Made by a program: the position numbers and the translations under genes
The notes under the pieces: model-generated
What the model saw: the letters and a program-made list of their open reading frames with translations, nothing else
Told to the model about the DNA's origin: nothing
Database searches by the model: none
NCBI GenBank assembly: GCA_038049695.1
Contig: CP142458.1
Location: 65,071,501-65,135,500 of the forward strand
Source: Cinnamomum chago
Taxonomy: Eukaryota > Streptophyta > Magnoliopsida > Laurales > Lauraceae
Reading direction: 5' to 3'
DNA: 64,000 nucleotides
Part shown: positions 48,752 to 59,405 of the stretch, piece by piece
How the letters are laid out: every line of letters begins with the position of its first letter
Numbering within the stretch: position 1 is the first letter of the stretch

Positions 48752-48819
48752 TTATATATACATATATATATATATATACACATATATATATACACATATA
48801 TATACACACATATATATAT
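48752..48819. repeat. (TA)n/(CA)n microsatellite, target of the Mutator-like element
   Basis: Alternating TATATA and CACA blocks lead into the element. The last nine bases, TATATATAT (48811-48819), match the nine after the element's right end. Confidence 0.85.
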
Positions 48820-49325
48820 GGGTTTTGTTCAGGTGAGAAGGCTTCTCACCTAATGTGTGGGAAGTTTTCTGACAGCCGTTGGATCTGTAAAGTGGATCCA
48901 ACGGCTGCCAACATTTTATATATAAGACTTGTCTTTGATGAAAACGGGCGCCATTTCTCTCCATTTCACTCTTCGTTTCCCTCTTCTCCTTCGAACGAAA
49001 ACTTCTCCTCTCCATCCCCTCATTTGGGCGTCTCCATCGTTGCAGCTCCATCACCGAAGAGAAACGCCCATTTCACTCCTTTCCAAACGCCCATTTCACT
49101 CCTTTCCAAGTTGCAGCTCCATAACCGAAGAGACCTCATCGGACCCTTTTCGACTGTGCTTCGTCTCCACGCTGCTCTGTGCTTCGTCTCTGTCTCCGAA
49201 GAAGGTACCCTCTCTGTCTCTCTCTCCTTTCTTCTATTCTCCTCATCATCTACCAATCCACTCTTTCTTCCCATCTCTCTTCATCAGAATCCCAAAGAAA
49301 GAGGGTTTTCATGGCAGTGGTGAGT
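48820..49325 (+). repeat. Left terminal inverted repeat of the MULE
   Basis: It contains a palindrome, AGGTGAGAAG-G-CTTCTCACCT (48831-48851), and a 13-bp hairpin CAGCCGTTGGATC with a 9-nt loop (48873-48907). A CT-rich leader follows, then ATGGCAGTG/GTGAGT, a start codon with a donor (49311-49325). It lacks about 110 bp present in the right repeat, between GGACCCTTTTCGA and GGTACCCTC. The long frames here follow its CT-rich composition. Confidence 0.9.
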
Positions 49326-50088
49326 GGTGACCCTTGCGATTTCTTATGCACCCTCCCTTTCTCAGTCAATGCACCAAGCAAAAATTGTGGATTCTCAAAA
49401 ATCCCAAGATGGCCACCAAAAAAAGTAAACCATGGATTGCAATAATGGCAATGGTTTTAGGGAAAATGTGAAGGTTTCCACAAATGTGTAATCTAATGTT
49501 TGGTGCAGAGAAGCGCAGTTCAAAAACTGCATTCGGGGAAGGTTTAGACTAGCAATTTCTCTTCAGATCTATGCACTCACTCCAGCTCTCTTCATCACAG
49601 GATCAGGAAAAAAAAAACAAAAAAAAAAAAACTGCCTAAATTCTGATTGGGCGGGGAATCCACACCCAAGATGTCCATGGAAAAACCATACTAATGCCAC
49701 AAGCTTGTAATCCTCAGTTGCTTTTAAACTTGTCCTAAAAGTTAAGTACATAGCCCCCTACAACGCAAATCATCTTACCCATGAACCAAGCACCGCAATA
49801 TCAACTATCCTTGGAATTCAATACAGTGTAACCAATTAGGCCGTAAACATTTTTCAACTGCTTATCTGTTCTGGGCATCTTGACCAACCTACACAATGAG
49901 ACCCACCACAGGGATGGCTCAAACGAAAGCAGGCATAGAACAAGCAAACCACTGGGACTAGGCAAATATATATACACACACACAAATCATGCCAAAAACA
50001 TGGTGATGTGACCACTTTGTTGCTTCCTCTTCATGAATTAATATTCAGGGGCATTTTCATATGCAGTATATATGCAATATTTGCCCTA
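49326..50088. other. MULE interior between the left TIR and the transposase
   Basis: Probably an intron or 5' leader. It contains an A-run near 49610-49630 and no recognised gene. Confidence 0.4.
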
Positions 50089-52862
50089 ATGGATGACAAA
50101 GATTCATCTCATGATCCACCTCTCGATTTGCAACTTTGGCATCCGATCTATTCGCAGTCTCTAATGCCCTCGCAGCTCCCAGCCCCATTTGAAGCAGTAA
50201 ACTCATCGCAACCGATCACCTGTGAAGTTGCTAGCAGCCAAGTAGGTTACTATCTCTATATCTCTCCCATCTCAACATCTCTATCCATAGAAAAATAATA
50301 TGTTGCTAAAACTTGCAATTGATTGCTTTCGTATTTTCTTTTTAATTCTGTTTTGCATGTATTGTCATGGTGTGATGCTCATATCGTGCTTAAAACGTAC
50401 AAAAGATTGACAATGTCGCATCTTTGCCAATTAAAACATTTGTGCCACAAGTTGATGAAGAGAACTTACCAAGAGTAGGTCAAGTTTTTGAAAATATAGA
50501 GGATGCTTACAATGCTTACAACACTTATGCGAAATAAGCGGGTTTTAGCATTAGACGAAGCTCGGAGACGAGGCTCAATAACCAAGTAGTGAGAAAAAAG
50601 TTTGTCTGCTCTAAAGAAGGTCGTAAGAAAGAAAGAATTGGCGGTGAAAGAAGGACCTCAGATACACGAGAGAATTGTGGTGCATGTCTTCAGTTAAAAA
50701 AAATTAAAAGTGGGCAGTGGATTGTATATAAAAGTGTTGTGGAACATTCCCATATATTAAGTACCCCTAGAAAGACCCACATGCTACGGTCACATCGTCG
50801 GATTGACGCCCCAAAAAAAAATTTGATAGAAACTTATGGGGCTGCTAATATTAGACCAAATAAACAAATGGGGATTTTAGTGTTGCAGGCTGGTGGGAGA
50901 GATAAAGTTGGTTTCACAGAGACAGACTTTCGAAATCATATTAGAGACAAAAATGAGGAAACAAAGGACAATGATGGTGATATGTTTTACGAACACTTTA
51001 GACAATGGAAGGAGAGAGATCCAAGGAATTTTTTTGCTATTGAGAAAGATGATGAGGACCACATAAAAAATGTGTTTTGGGCTGATTATTATTTTCAGAA
51101 GTCATATGAGGAGTTCGGTGATGTTGTCTCGTTTGATACAACGTACAATACAAACAGATATGGTCTCATTTTTGGCGCATTCACTGGAATTAATCATCAT
51201 GATCAGTCCGTCATTTTTGGATGTTGCTTAATCTCAAATGAGACTTTTGATACATTTGTTTGGGTTTTCAATAAATGGCTTGAAGCAATGCCGGGAGACC
51301 CACCAAAGTCCATCTTGACAGATCAGGACCTTGCAATGACAAAAGCCATTCGGTTTGTTCTTCCAACTACGAGCCACCGTTACTGTTTGTGGCACATCAT
51401 GGAAAATTTGCAAAAGAATTTAGGTGGAGTTGCGATACATAAGAATGACTTGATCCCAACATTTAAAAATATCGCATTCAACTCTTTGACAACTGAGGAA
51501 TTTGAATCGGGTTGGCAGAAGATGTTGATAAAAGAGGATGTTGCAAACAACGATTGGCTAAATGGTATGTACGATATCCGTGATATGTGGGTGCCTATAT
51601 ATATGAGACACCTTTTCTTTGGAGGGATGTCAACAACCGGAAGGAGTGAAAGTATTAATGCCTTTGTAAAGCAATATGTGACACAAAAGAATGGTCTATG
51701 TGGTTTTATGTTTCGATTTAACCAAGGGATTGCAACTCAAAAGTACCGTCAATTGAAGGCAATTCACGACACTTCTAATGGAAGGCCAAAATTGATGACG
51801 GACTTGCCAATGGAGAGGCAAATGTCACAAATATACACGAAGAAGTTGTTTTATAAGTTCCAAGATCAATTCATGTACATAACATCCGGCATTGCTGAGA
51901 TTGTAAACGATGATATGGAACACAGAATATATAATGTTTCATCATTCAAAGATAACAAAGAAATTGAAAGGGTCGTCATTTTCAAAAAGGATGAAAAATA
52001 TGCAAAATGTTCTTGTCAACTATTTGAATTCAAAGGCATTCCATGTGGACACATCATCTGCGTTTTGAAACAAGAAAAAATATACACACTGCCTGAGCAA
52101 TACATTTTGAAAAGATGGACAAGGTATGCGAGGGTAGATGATGATTCTGGTAAAAGTACATGCTCTGAATTTGACGGGTCATTGCTAGCACGACACGGTG
52201 ATTTATCATATGATGCTGCAAATATCATTGATGAAGCATCATTGTCCAAGGAAGCATATCAGCATGCAAAATCAGTTCTACAAGACCTTAAAAAAAGGAT
52301 TCGCGAGATAAATGAAAAAACGGTGATGGCAGAAGATGATCCAAAGAGAAGAAAGAAAAATGCAAGCCCTACAGAGAGATATCTTCCACCGAAGCAAGCA
52401 ATTACAAAGGGTCGTCCTAAGAGATTGAAGTCCTCTAAGGAAAAAGCCAGGAAGAAAGATCGACTTTGCCGCGGATGTGGCAAGCGTGGGGTTGCACATG
52501 ATAGACGCAATTGCCCTGGGCTTGACAAGAGGTATGAATTTTTCCTACCAATGCATTTTTTTAATTTAATATACATTGACAAGCTTTGTTTAAAATTGTA
52601 TACCTTTTTTTTTTTAGTATTGCACATGACAACTCTGAGCCATTAAATGAAAATGAGGCATCAGAGAGATCATCTGAGGACGAGACATTGACACAATTAG
52701 AAGGTATACATTTTTCCTTTCTAATTAATCAGTCCATTTAAAAAAATTTTATTCTGATAGTATTGGATTCTGTAAATTACTAGTATCATACTGATCATTA
52801 CATGTTTGATCGCAGGATTAATTGATGCTCATGTTGGGTCCTTCCCTCTCTCCCAGGATTAA
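50089..52862 (+). pseudogene. FAR1-related MULE transposase with one in-frame stop
   Basis: Model: exons 50089-50241, 50406-52531, 52618-52703 and 52816-52862, all with GT-AG introns and matching phases, giving 804 codons including the final TAA. Order: FAR1-type zinc-binding DNA-binding domain (about 80-165; NAYNTYAK, GFSIRRSS, KKFVCSKEG, HSHILSTP). MULE transposase core (about 260-400; Asp in SFDTTY near 295, Asp in ILTDQD near 357, the Cys-x2-His of RYCLWH). SWIM finger (CSC...PCGH, 586-600). CCHC-like knuckle near 739-754. Codon 95 is TAA (50535-50537), inside the FAR1 domain and with clear FAR1 sequence on both sides. A single nonsense change therefore separates it from an intact frame. 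The apparent start at 50589 is a GTG, not a start. Its place between long TIRs favours a transposase over a domesticated FRS gene. Confidence 0.85.
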
Positions 52863-53016
52863 TTGGATTATCATACTGACCATCCTTTTTTATGTTTTGA
52901 TGTGTGGTTCAGAACTATTAGAGTTCTTTTATGTTTCAATATTTGTTTTGTGAACAGAGTCTTTGGAGATGTATTAGAGTTCTAGCTGTTTTTATCTTGT
53001 GGATATTGCACTTTTG

Positions 53017-53341
53017 AAACCAGCAGATACATGGTTTGGATGCTCTAAAAAAATCTAGGTGAATGGATGAATTTGTTTGGGTCTCTTGATGAATGAATGA
53101 ATTATATAGGTTGCAGACAGGTGCTTGGGTTCATTTTAAACCAGCAGATACATGGTTTGGATGCTCTAAAAAAATCTGGGTGAATGGATGAATTTGTTTG
53201 GGTCTCTTGATGAATGAATGAATTATACAGGTTGCAGACAGGTGCTTGGGTTCATTTTAAACCAGCAGATACATGGTTTGGATGCTCTAAAAAAATCTGG
53301 GTGAATGGATGAATTTGTTTGGGTCTCTTGATGAATGAATG
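53017..53341. repeat. 121-bp tandem repeat, about 2.7 copies, in the MULE
   Basis: Units start AAACCAGCAGATACATGG at 53017, 53138 and 53259 (121 bp each), and the last is partial. Differences between copies are few. It lies just after the transposase gene. Confidence 0.9.
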
Positions 53342-54583
53342 TACAAGTGGTCATTTTCTCGATGCATCATACGATATTTGATCGAGAAAGGTGGCATTGT
53401 TCTGTTCAATATGGAAAGTTACAGGTGGACGATGGTGCTAACCTTGTGATTAGTATAATATGATTCACTGATTGGGTGGCCCAGTCTTGGAATGGAGCAT
53501 GCCCTTACATTTTCTATCACATGATCATTAGGCATCCAATTAGAAAGGACAATTATATTTGCCCACATGTAACAGTGTTTGATTGTTATTATCCAACTAT
53601 CCTCATGTGGGCATATCTCATTAATTGCATATATATGTTACAGTTTATAAGCTCAAAATCTACAGTTTATAAGCTCAAAATCTCAAAGACCTGGATGGTA
53701 CTGAGCTGAATAACTCAGGCAAGTCTGGCTGAGTAACTTGGCCAGGCCTGACCACTCACCTGACTCAGTGGCTTGCAGATTTGTGTTGACTCAGGTTAGT
53801 CAGTTAGTTTTTAGACAATGATATTGATCACTCGGTGTCCCCACATGTAGAGTTCGTTGGGCAGACCCTCATCTGCTGGGATTGTGATGGCAGCTACTTG
53901 TATTAAGCCTTCAATGTTGATTGTCCAGTATAAATTCTTTTGTCATTTGACTCATTGATGTCATTACATTGACTCAGAATGGATGCCTCAACTTTGGAAA
54001 ATCCTTGTAATCACTAGTGAAGTTATCTCGTATGCAGGAGTGGGGATCTAGAGTCGCTGCTGCCAACGGTCGCCCCCCTAATCCCCAATAGCATTTCCTA
54101 GAGTTGAGATGGGGCTGTGATTCTGGTTTAGGCTCTGTACCTTGGATTCTGTAACTGTTGTTCTAGTTGCTGTATCTGTACGAGCTAATAATACTAGAGA
54201 GGGTTGTGAGTTGGACTCTGGGTTTTGCATATTTGACATTTGAGAGTTTTTTTGTGTTAATTGTGTTATATCATCTATATACATACACAGAAAAAAAGCC
54301 TAAAAACAGCATCCTCTGCTAAAAAATTATACAATGGGCTTGGACAAATGCTGATATTTTCAACATAACAATAGAGTGATTAATGGAAATGATACAAACA
54401 ATCAAACTTATGGAGGAACTTCCAAGGTCCCCTTGCAATCCCTATCCTGCAAATACATGATTAAAGGAGTAAGTATAGACTAAAAGAGCACATTTTGCCT
54501 GAATCACACTTGAGCTCCATCGCTTTCCTATTAAAATGAACCCAAAAGATACATCACACATTCATTAGATTTCAAAAGATATA
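53342..54583. other. MULE interior between the two genes
   Basis: The segment holds the convergent 3' ends. It has a short duplication CAGTTTATAAGCTCAAAATC (53641 and 53664). No further gene is seen. Confidence 0.4.
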
Positions 54584-56595
54584 TCACACATTTTTCATCA
54601 TGGAGATCACAATTACAAGAAAACTGACAAACACTACTATAAACAGAAATTTGTTTGATTTTTTTCTTTCTTCGTTAGCCTGTCTCATCTCTTCAACTGC
54701 ATCACATACGTTTTCATTCAGTTTCTCTACCGTCTTCTTCATTTCCTCCACAAGTGCTACTACATTCTTCTCATAGTCAACTTCATCTTTCCATATGAAT
54801 CTACCACAACCCTTTTCATCTTTCCAATTGGGACATCTCCAAAACTTCCTATTTGGATTATTCTTTGTACGAGAGGTGAGGCAAATCATCTCTCCACATG
54901 AGCATTTTGGCACGTAATCACTAGAAATAGAATACGACGATGACATGCTCTCGACCTACAAAAATTGAGTGGTTTATGAGACTATATAAGAAATAAATAA
55001 AAATTATGTGCACCTGAATGCCTAAACAAAACAGATGATGAACTATAAAAAAAATGTTATATAATCAAAACCATCAGTTGGTTTGCAACAAGTTAGAGAT
55101 TTGCAACAATAAGCACACATGAGATACCATTGCTAATTAGTTGTGCAAGCTGTCTTCAAAGAACCATGATACATTTTCCCTTCTTGGGTTTCTTTGGGCA
55201 AATTTATATGTTTGTTTAATTGGTTAGTAAGTGGCTGATCAATACACAGATTTGCATAGAGAGATGTATCGTGCATATATCTTATTTTTCTCAGAAGGTT
55301 TCTATTTTTTTCCCCATTCGTGCCCTTGTGAGAATAAGTCGCTACTTAGGACTGTCGTTACAACAATGCATCCATAATGCAGTTTGTAGACTCTCATCAA
55401 CTAACTCCAAGAAAAGAACTTCAGACACTACTGAAATACAATTTAAAGAGAAATGAATGGACATGACTCTGTACTTGTACTAATAGATATCATATATACC
55501 AAGTTCCACATTCAGAATTATGATATTGATAAGATTAATCAACAAAGGCTGTGTGTGTAAAACTTAATTTATTTTCTATTTCAGGACCCATCCGAGAAGA
55601 CATATCTCACCACTTTAAACATGCCGCACCCTGTTATCCAGCAGAATCTGAAAGGTAAGACATACTAATGCTCTGCTTCTGAGATTAGAGGGATTTCACT
55701 TCTTCTGGGAGGAGTACCTTGTATTATCCAATTTACAAGCAAGTGAATGAAACCATCAAGTTATACAACCAAAGTTAGAGACTAACATCAATAAGCACAC
55801 ATGAGGCAACATCCCTGCAAGCTGTATTCCAAGTTTATTTCTAGAGATGACTTTTCTCCTCTCCTTCTCAAAAACTTTATTTTTCTCTACACCTTCTCTA
55901 TGCTAAGGGAAATAATACAACTGTTAAAAATATCCACTATCTTATATCAATTCACTACAGATCTGAGACTCCACAAATCTAAAAAATGAAGTAGGTGATA
56001 CCATTTGCCTTGGGGGCCATCCAGACTCTGATACCATCATTTTTAAGCGTGTCTAATCTTTCCCATGTGATGATATGAGCAATCAAAAAAAAAAAAAAAA
56101 AAATCAACAGAACTTTTTTAATACGATCAAAAAACCCTAACACAGAAAATAAAAAAAACAAAAATCCGCATACATTCTTTCAGGAGCTATATGAATAAGA
56201 AATTGAAAGCGTTGAAATAAAGCGTTTTTTAGAGTAAGAAAGAAGAGTTTAGGGTTTTACTTTCACTTTCTTCTCCTCTGTTTCCTTGCAAACCCTACCA
56301 GAGCGGCAGATGGGTTTTTCACATATAAAAGCATACATCCCTTATGATTTGGACGATTCAGATTTGTTCTTTACATGAACATAGGGCAGAGCACAACAGG
56401 TGGCTCAAGAATAATGAATACAAAGCATATAAAATAATTCTGCCATGAAAACCCTCTTTCTTGGGGATTCTATTGAAGAGAGAGGTGAAGAAAGAGTAGA
56501 CTGGTAGATGAGGAGAATAGAAGAAAGGAGAAAGAGAGACAGAGAGCAAACCCTTCAAACGCAGATGAGCGGTTCGGATTACTCACCACTGCCAT
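54584..56595 (-). CDS. GRF zinc-finger, coiled-coil, membrane-anchored small protein
   Basis: The main exon (54955-54584) encodes an N-terminal GRF-type zinc finger: CSCGEMICL, a Cys in NPNRKFWRCPNW, then GCGRFIWKDE. A coiled-coil follows (about 65-100, ALVEEMKKTVEKLNENV). The C-terminus is one membrane span (FLFIVVFVSFLVIVISMM). This layout is common in small plant proteins of unknown role. The ATG at 54946 can start 120 codons. Just before it is an acceptor (TTTTTGTAG at 54956) and three in-frame codons. Joining to ATGGCAGTG/GTGAGT in the right TIR (56595-56587) keeps the frame and gives MAVVESMSSS..., 126 aa, with a 1631-bp intron. The TIR would then act as promoter and first exon. In MuDR the second gene, mudrB, is unrelated, so a helper role is inference. 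It has no stops or frameshifts. Confidence 0.75.
55585..55654 (+). other. Candidate 70-bp exon, opposite strand to the GRF gene
   Basis: TATTTCAG/GACCC at the left and CTGAAAG/GTAAGA at the right are strong splice-site matches. The frame DPSEKTYLTTLNMPHP-VIQQNLK looks coding. Joined instead to the phase-1 end of the transposase exon at 52703, it would read GPIREDISHHF... and stop just after 55654, so it could be an alternative last exon. It may also be a captured host exon. I do not recognise the protein. Confidence 0.35.
55655..56440. other. MULE interior, no gene seen
   Basis: Intron of the proposed GRF model. It includes an A-run near 56088 and a CT-rich leader-like stretch on the minus strand (56230-56300). 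Confidence 0.35.
56441..56580 (-). repeat. Partial extra copy of the inner TIR
   Basis: GCCATGAAAACCCTCTTTCT appears at about 56443 and again at 56591, each followed by the same roughly 100 bp (GAAGAAAGAGTAGA, GGAGAATAGAAGAAAGGAGA). The extra copy reads ATGGCAGAATT and so lacks the GTGAGT donor. Confidence 0.8.
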
Positions 56596-57196
56596 GAAAA
56601 CCCTCTTTCTTTGGGATTCTGATGAAGAGAGATGGGAAGAAAGAGTAGATTGGTAGATGATGAGGAGAATAGAAGAAAGGAGAGAGAGACAGAGAGGGTA
56701 CCTTCTTCGGAGAACAGAGCAAACCCTAAAAACGAATCTTTGCAATGGCGCCCGAGAATCTGCCAATTTCGATGGTGCTGCAGTGAGGAACGATGATGGA
56801 GAGATGTTGATGGAGAGGAGACGAAGCACAGAGCAGCGTTGTATAGCTGGAGAGGAGTGCTTTCGAAAAGGGTCCGATGAGGTCTCTTCGGTGATGGAGC
56901 TGCAACTTGGAAAGGAGTGAAATGGGCGTTTGGAAAGGAGTGAAATGGGCGTTTCTCTTCGGTGATGGAGCTGCAACAATGGAGACGCCCAAATGAGGGG
57001 ATGGAGAGGAGAAGTTTTCGTTCGAAGGAGAAGAGGGAAACGAAGAGTGAAATGGAGAGAAATGGCGCCCGTTTTCATCAAAGACAAGTCTTATATATAA
57101 AATGTTGGCAGCCGTTGGATCCACTTTACAGATCCAACGGCTGTCAGAAAACTTCCCACACATTAGGTGAGAAGCCTTCTCACCTGAACAAAACCC
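56581..57196 (-). repeat. Right terminal inverted repeat of the MULE
   Basis: Inverted copy of 48820-49325, with the same palindromes, the same leader and the ATGGCAGTG/GTGAGT signal (56595-56581). It is 110 bp longer through one internal segment (about 56727-56870). Confidence 0.9.
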
Positions 57197-57342
57197 TATA
57201 TATATACACATATATATATATACACACATATATATATATACACACATATATATATACACACACACATATATATATATACACACATATATATATATATACA
57301 CACACATGTATATATATACACATATATACATATATATATATA
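57197..57342. repeat. (TA)n/(CA)n microsatellite
   Basis: Alternating TATATA and CACACA blocks between the MULE and the MITE. The YIYIYI-type frames are by-products. Confidence 0.9.
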
Positions 57343-57527
57343 GGGGAGGTTTCAAGTGCATCCATCCCTCACCATGGGGTAAGGGACACTTCCATAATTG
57401 GACATTTTCAAGTACAAAAATTACTTTTCAAGGACATAGGGTGAGGTACACATCCTTGTCTTCATGTGTAAAAATGGAAAGTGTCTCTCACCCTATGGTG
57501 AGGGATAGATGCACTTGAAACTTTCCC
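57343..57527. mobile_element. Foldback MITE in a (TA)n tract, next to the MULE
   Basis: 185 bp starting GGGGAGGTTTCAAGTGCATC and ending with the near-complement GATGCACTTGAAACTTTCCC-type sequence. The inner palindrome CCCTCACC-ATGG-GGTAAGGG on the left is cleaner on the right (CTCACCCTATGGTGAGGG). It is the same family design as 6177-6347, with TA repeats on both sides. Confidence 0.8.
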
Positions 57528-57663
57528 TATATATATATACATATACATATACATATATATACATATATATATATACATATACATATACATATATATACAT
57601 ATATATATATATACATATATATATACACACGCGCGCACACACACACATATACATATACATATA
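57528..57663. repeat. (TA)n/(CATA)n microsatellite
   Basis: ATATACATATACATATA repeats with a short CACACGCGCGCACACACA block near 57627. Confidence 0.9.
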
Positions 57664-58128
57664 AAATAAGGAAATTATAAAAAACATCCCACTTTAAAAA
57701 TGCCCATTTTTGCACCCCTCATTTTTTCTTTTGGTCATAGGGCCTATGTTGTGTCAATTAAGCATTTTCACACACACTAGTCCCTAATGAATAGTAACAA
57801 GTCTAGATTTAACACTTATTCAATTTTTTTCTCCCCGTTGAATTTAAATCATAATAAAATAATGCCTCTAAACCATTAAGTTTTAGGGCCATAGATCAAA
57901 AACCTAGAATGATCTTATGGGCTCAAAACTTTGCATATAGGTAGGCTTCATATCGATCTTTTCATCTAATAGACTTCGATGATCATCATGTATCCCAACG
58001 AACTAAATTAGAAGAAAAAAAAAAAGCATGAGAGCTTTGTAACGCTCCCCATGAAAATAATGTTATAAAGTCATTGCGGGATCAGTAACCCAACATTAAA
58101 AAAAAAACCAACTTAAGTTTATTTCACA
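57664..58128. other. Intergenic DNA, no gene seen
   Basis: AT-rich, no recognised feature. Confidence 0.35.
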
Positions 58129-58137
58129 AAAATAAAA

Positions 58138-59405
58138 GGGGATTTAACGGGAAAAACCCTCTAAAACAGACTATTAATGAATTTGGCCCCAATAGAAAAG
58201 GTCAGACACAATAGGCCCTAAATTGATGTTTCTCTTTTCTTTTTTGTCTTTTAGCGCTATAGTCGATATCGACGCTCTCGCCTGAACATTCATTCGTCTC
58301 TTCCTCTCTCTCTTATTCTCTCTTGCTCTCTGCAACTGATCTCAAATCATAATCTTTGAGAAGGAGGAAGAAGGAAAGAGAAAGCTGGTAGGTGTCTGCA
58401 GATGAGATGCATGGAGATGGAGGTGTGCGTAGGGGCTGTGAGGGCGGAGTGCAGCAGTGAAGGAGGGGGAAACGAGAAAAGAAGAGGAGGAAAGAAAGAG
58501 AAGAAAAAAGGAAAGAGAGGGAGAAGGAAGGAAGAAAGAAAGGACGTGTGCACTGGCGTGGAGTGCAGTGGGTGGCAAAGGGTAGTGCAGGGAGAAAGGA
58601 GAAGAAGAGGGGGAGAGGGGGAAGGAAGAAAGAAAGAAAGAAATGAAAAAGGAGGAGAGCCATCTCAGTGGGGTATGCAGGTGGGTGTGCGGTGGCCCAT
58701 CAAGGCTCATCTCCTTCATCTCATCTTCACCATCCCAGGACGCAGACGACAGACCTCTCCCTCCTTCTCCTTTGTCCTCTTCGGCCAGCCAACCCACCAC
58801 TCCTTCATCCTTTCCATCTCCCTCCCGTCAACCTCCATCTCACTCTATCCGTAGCCCTCACGCATCTCCCTTATCTCCACGTAGCCCATCATTAGCTCTT
58901 CTTCATCTCCATCTCCACGAGGAATGGAATGCAAGTTCGGAGTCCTTAAACCGATCATTTAATTGTATCCATATCAAGCTGGAGGTGTTTTCAAATAAAG
59001 CCCATGAAGGTGTTCGATGAAATGACGAAGAGAAAGGAAAAGGAAATTTCACGCTCATTTCTCTTGTTTTTCTCATGGGAAAGAAGTTTGCTGCTGTTGT
59101 GGGGTTTGTCCTTCCTTGATTTTGCTCACTAGGAGATATTGGATGAAAGGAATTAGAGAACATGAGTGGGGTTTTCATTTCTTGATTTTTGTAATTTTCA
59201 AACATATTTCATGTATATATATTTTGAAATGTAAGGTCAATACATAATGAACTTGTAATGTTGTGAATGGTTTCCCCCTATTTGAGATGTTTGAAATGTG
59301 TTTGAGATGTCTGAAACTCTTGAGCTTTTGAAATGTCTGAGTGAAGGACTGAAACCTTCCCCACCAAAACTTTCAACTATGACGTTCAAGGATGAAATTG
59401 GTATT
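58138..59405 (+). repeat. Left TIR of the 4.4-kb element
   Basis: Contains ATAGTCGATATCGAC at 58259-58273, a CT-rich block and a GA-rich block (58400-58650), and ends at GAAATTGGTATT (59405). The arms differ by scattered substitutions and small indels. Confidence 0.85.

Larger units (their letters stand above)
48820..57196. mobile_element. Mutator-like element (MULE), 8.4 kb, long TIRs, two convergent genes
   Basis: The ends are GGGTTTTGTTCAGGTGAGAA and its complement. The inverted repeats are 506 bp (left) and 616 bp (right). The 9-bp flanks are both TATATATAT (48811-48819 and 57197-57205), matching the Mutator duplication length, though the microsatellite context weakens this. Inside are a FAR1-type MULE transposase gene on the plus strand (50089-52862) and a GRF zinc-finger gene on the minus strand (56595 to 54584). 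Both start near or in a TIR and point inwards. The element was recently intact: TIRs are nearly identical where aligned. The transposase has one in-frame stop. Confidence 0.88.

Noticed and set aside
48724..49445. Long plus-strand frames in the left TIR
   Set aside because: The same low-complexity frames recur in the right TIR (56470-57361). They start in microsatellite or leader sequence and show no domain.
50589..50591. Apparent start codon of the transposase frame
   Set aside because: It is GTG; the sequence continues upstream in frame as FAR1-domain residues to the TAA at 50535.
58313..58854. Overlapping frames on both strands (up to 152 codons), repeated at 61768-62351
   Set aside because: Artefacts of the CT/GA-rich TIR; several frames are open at once and none has family features.
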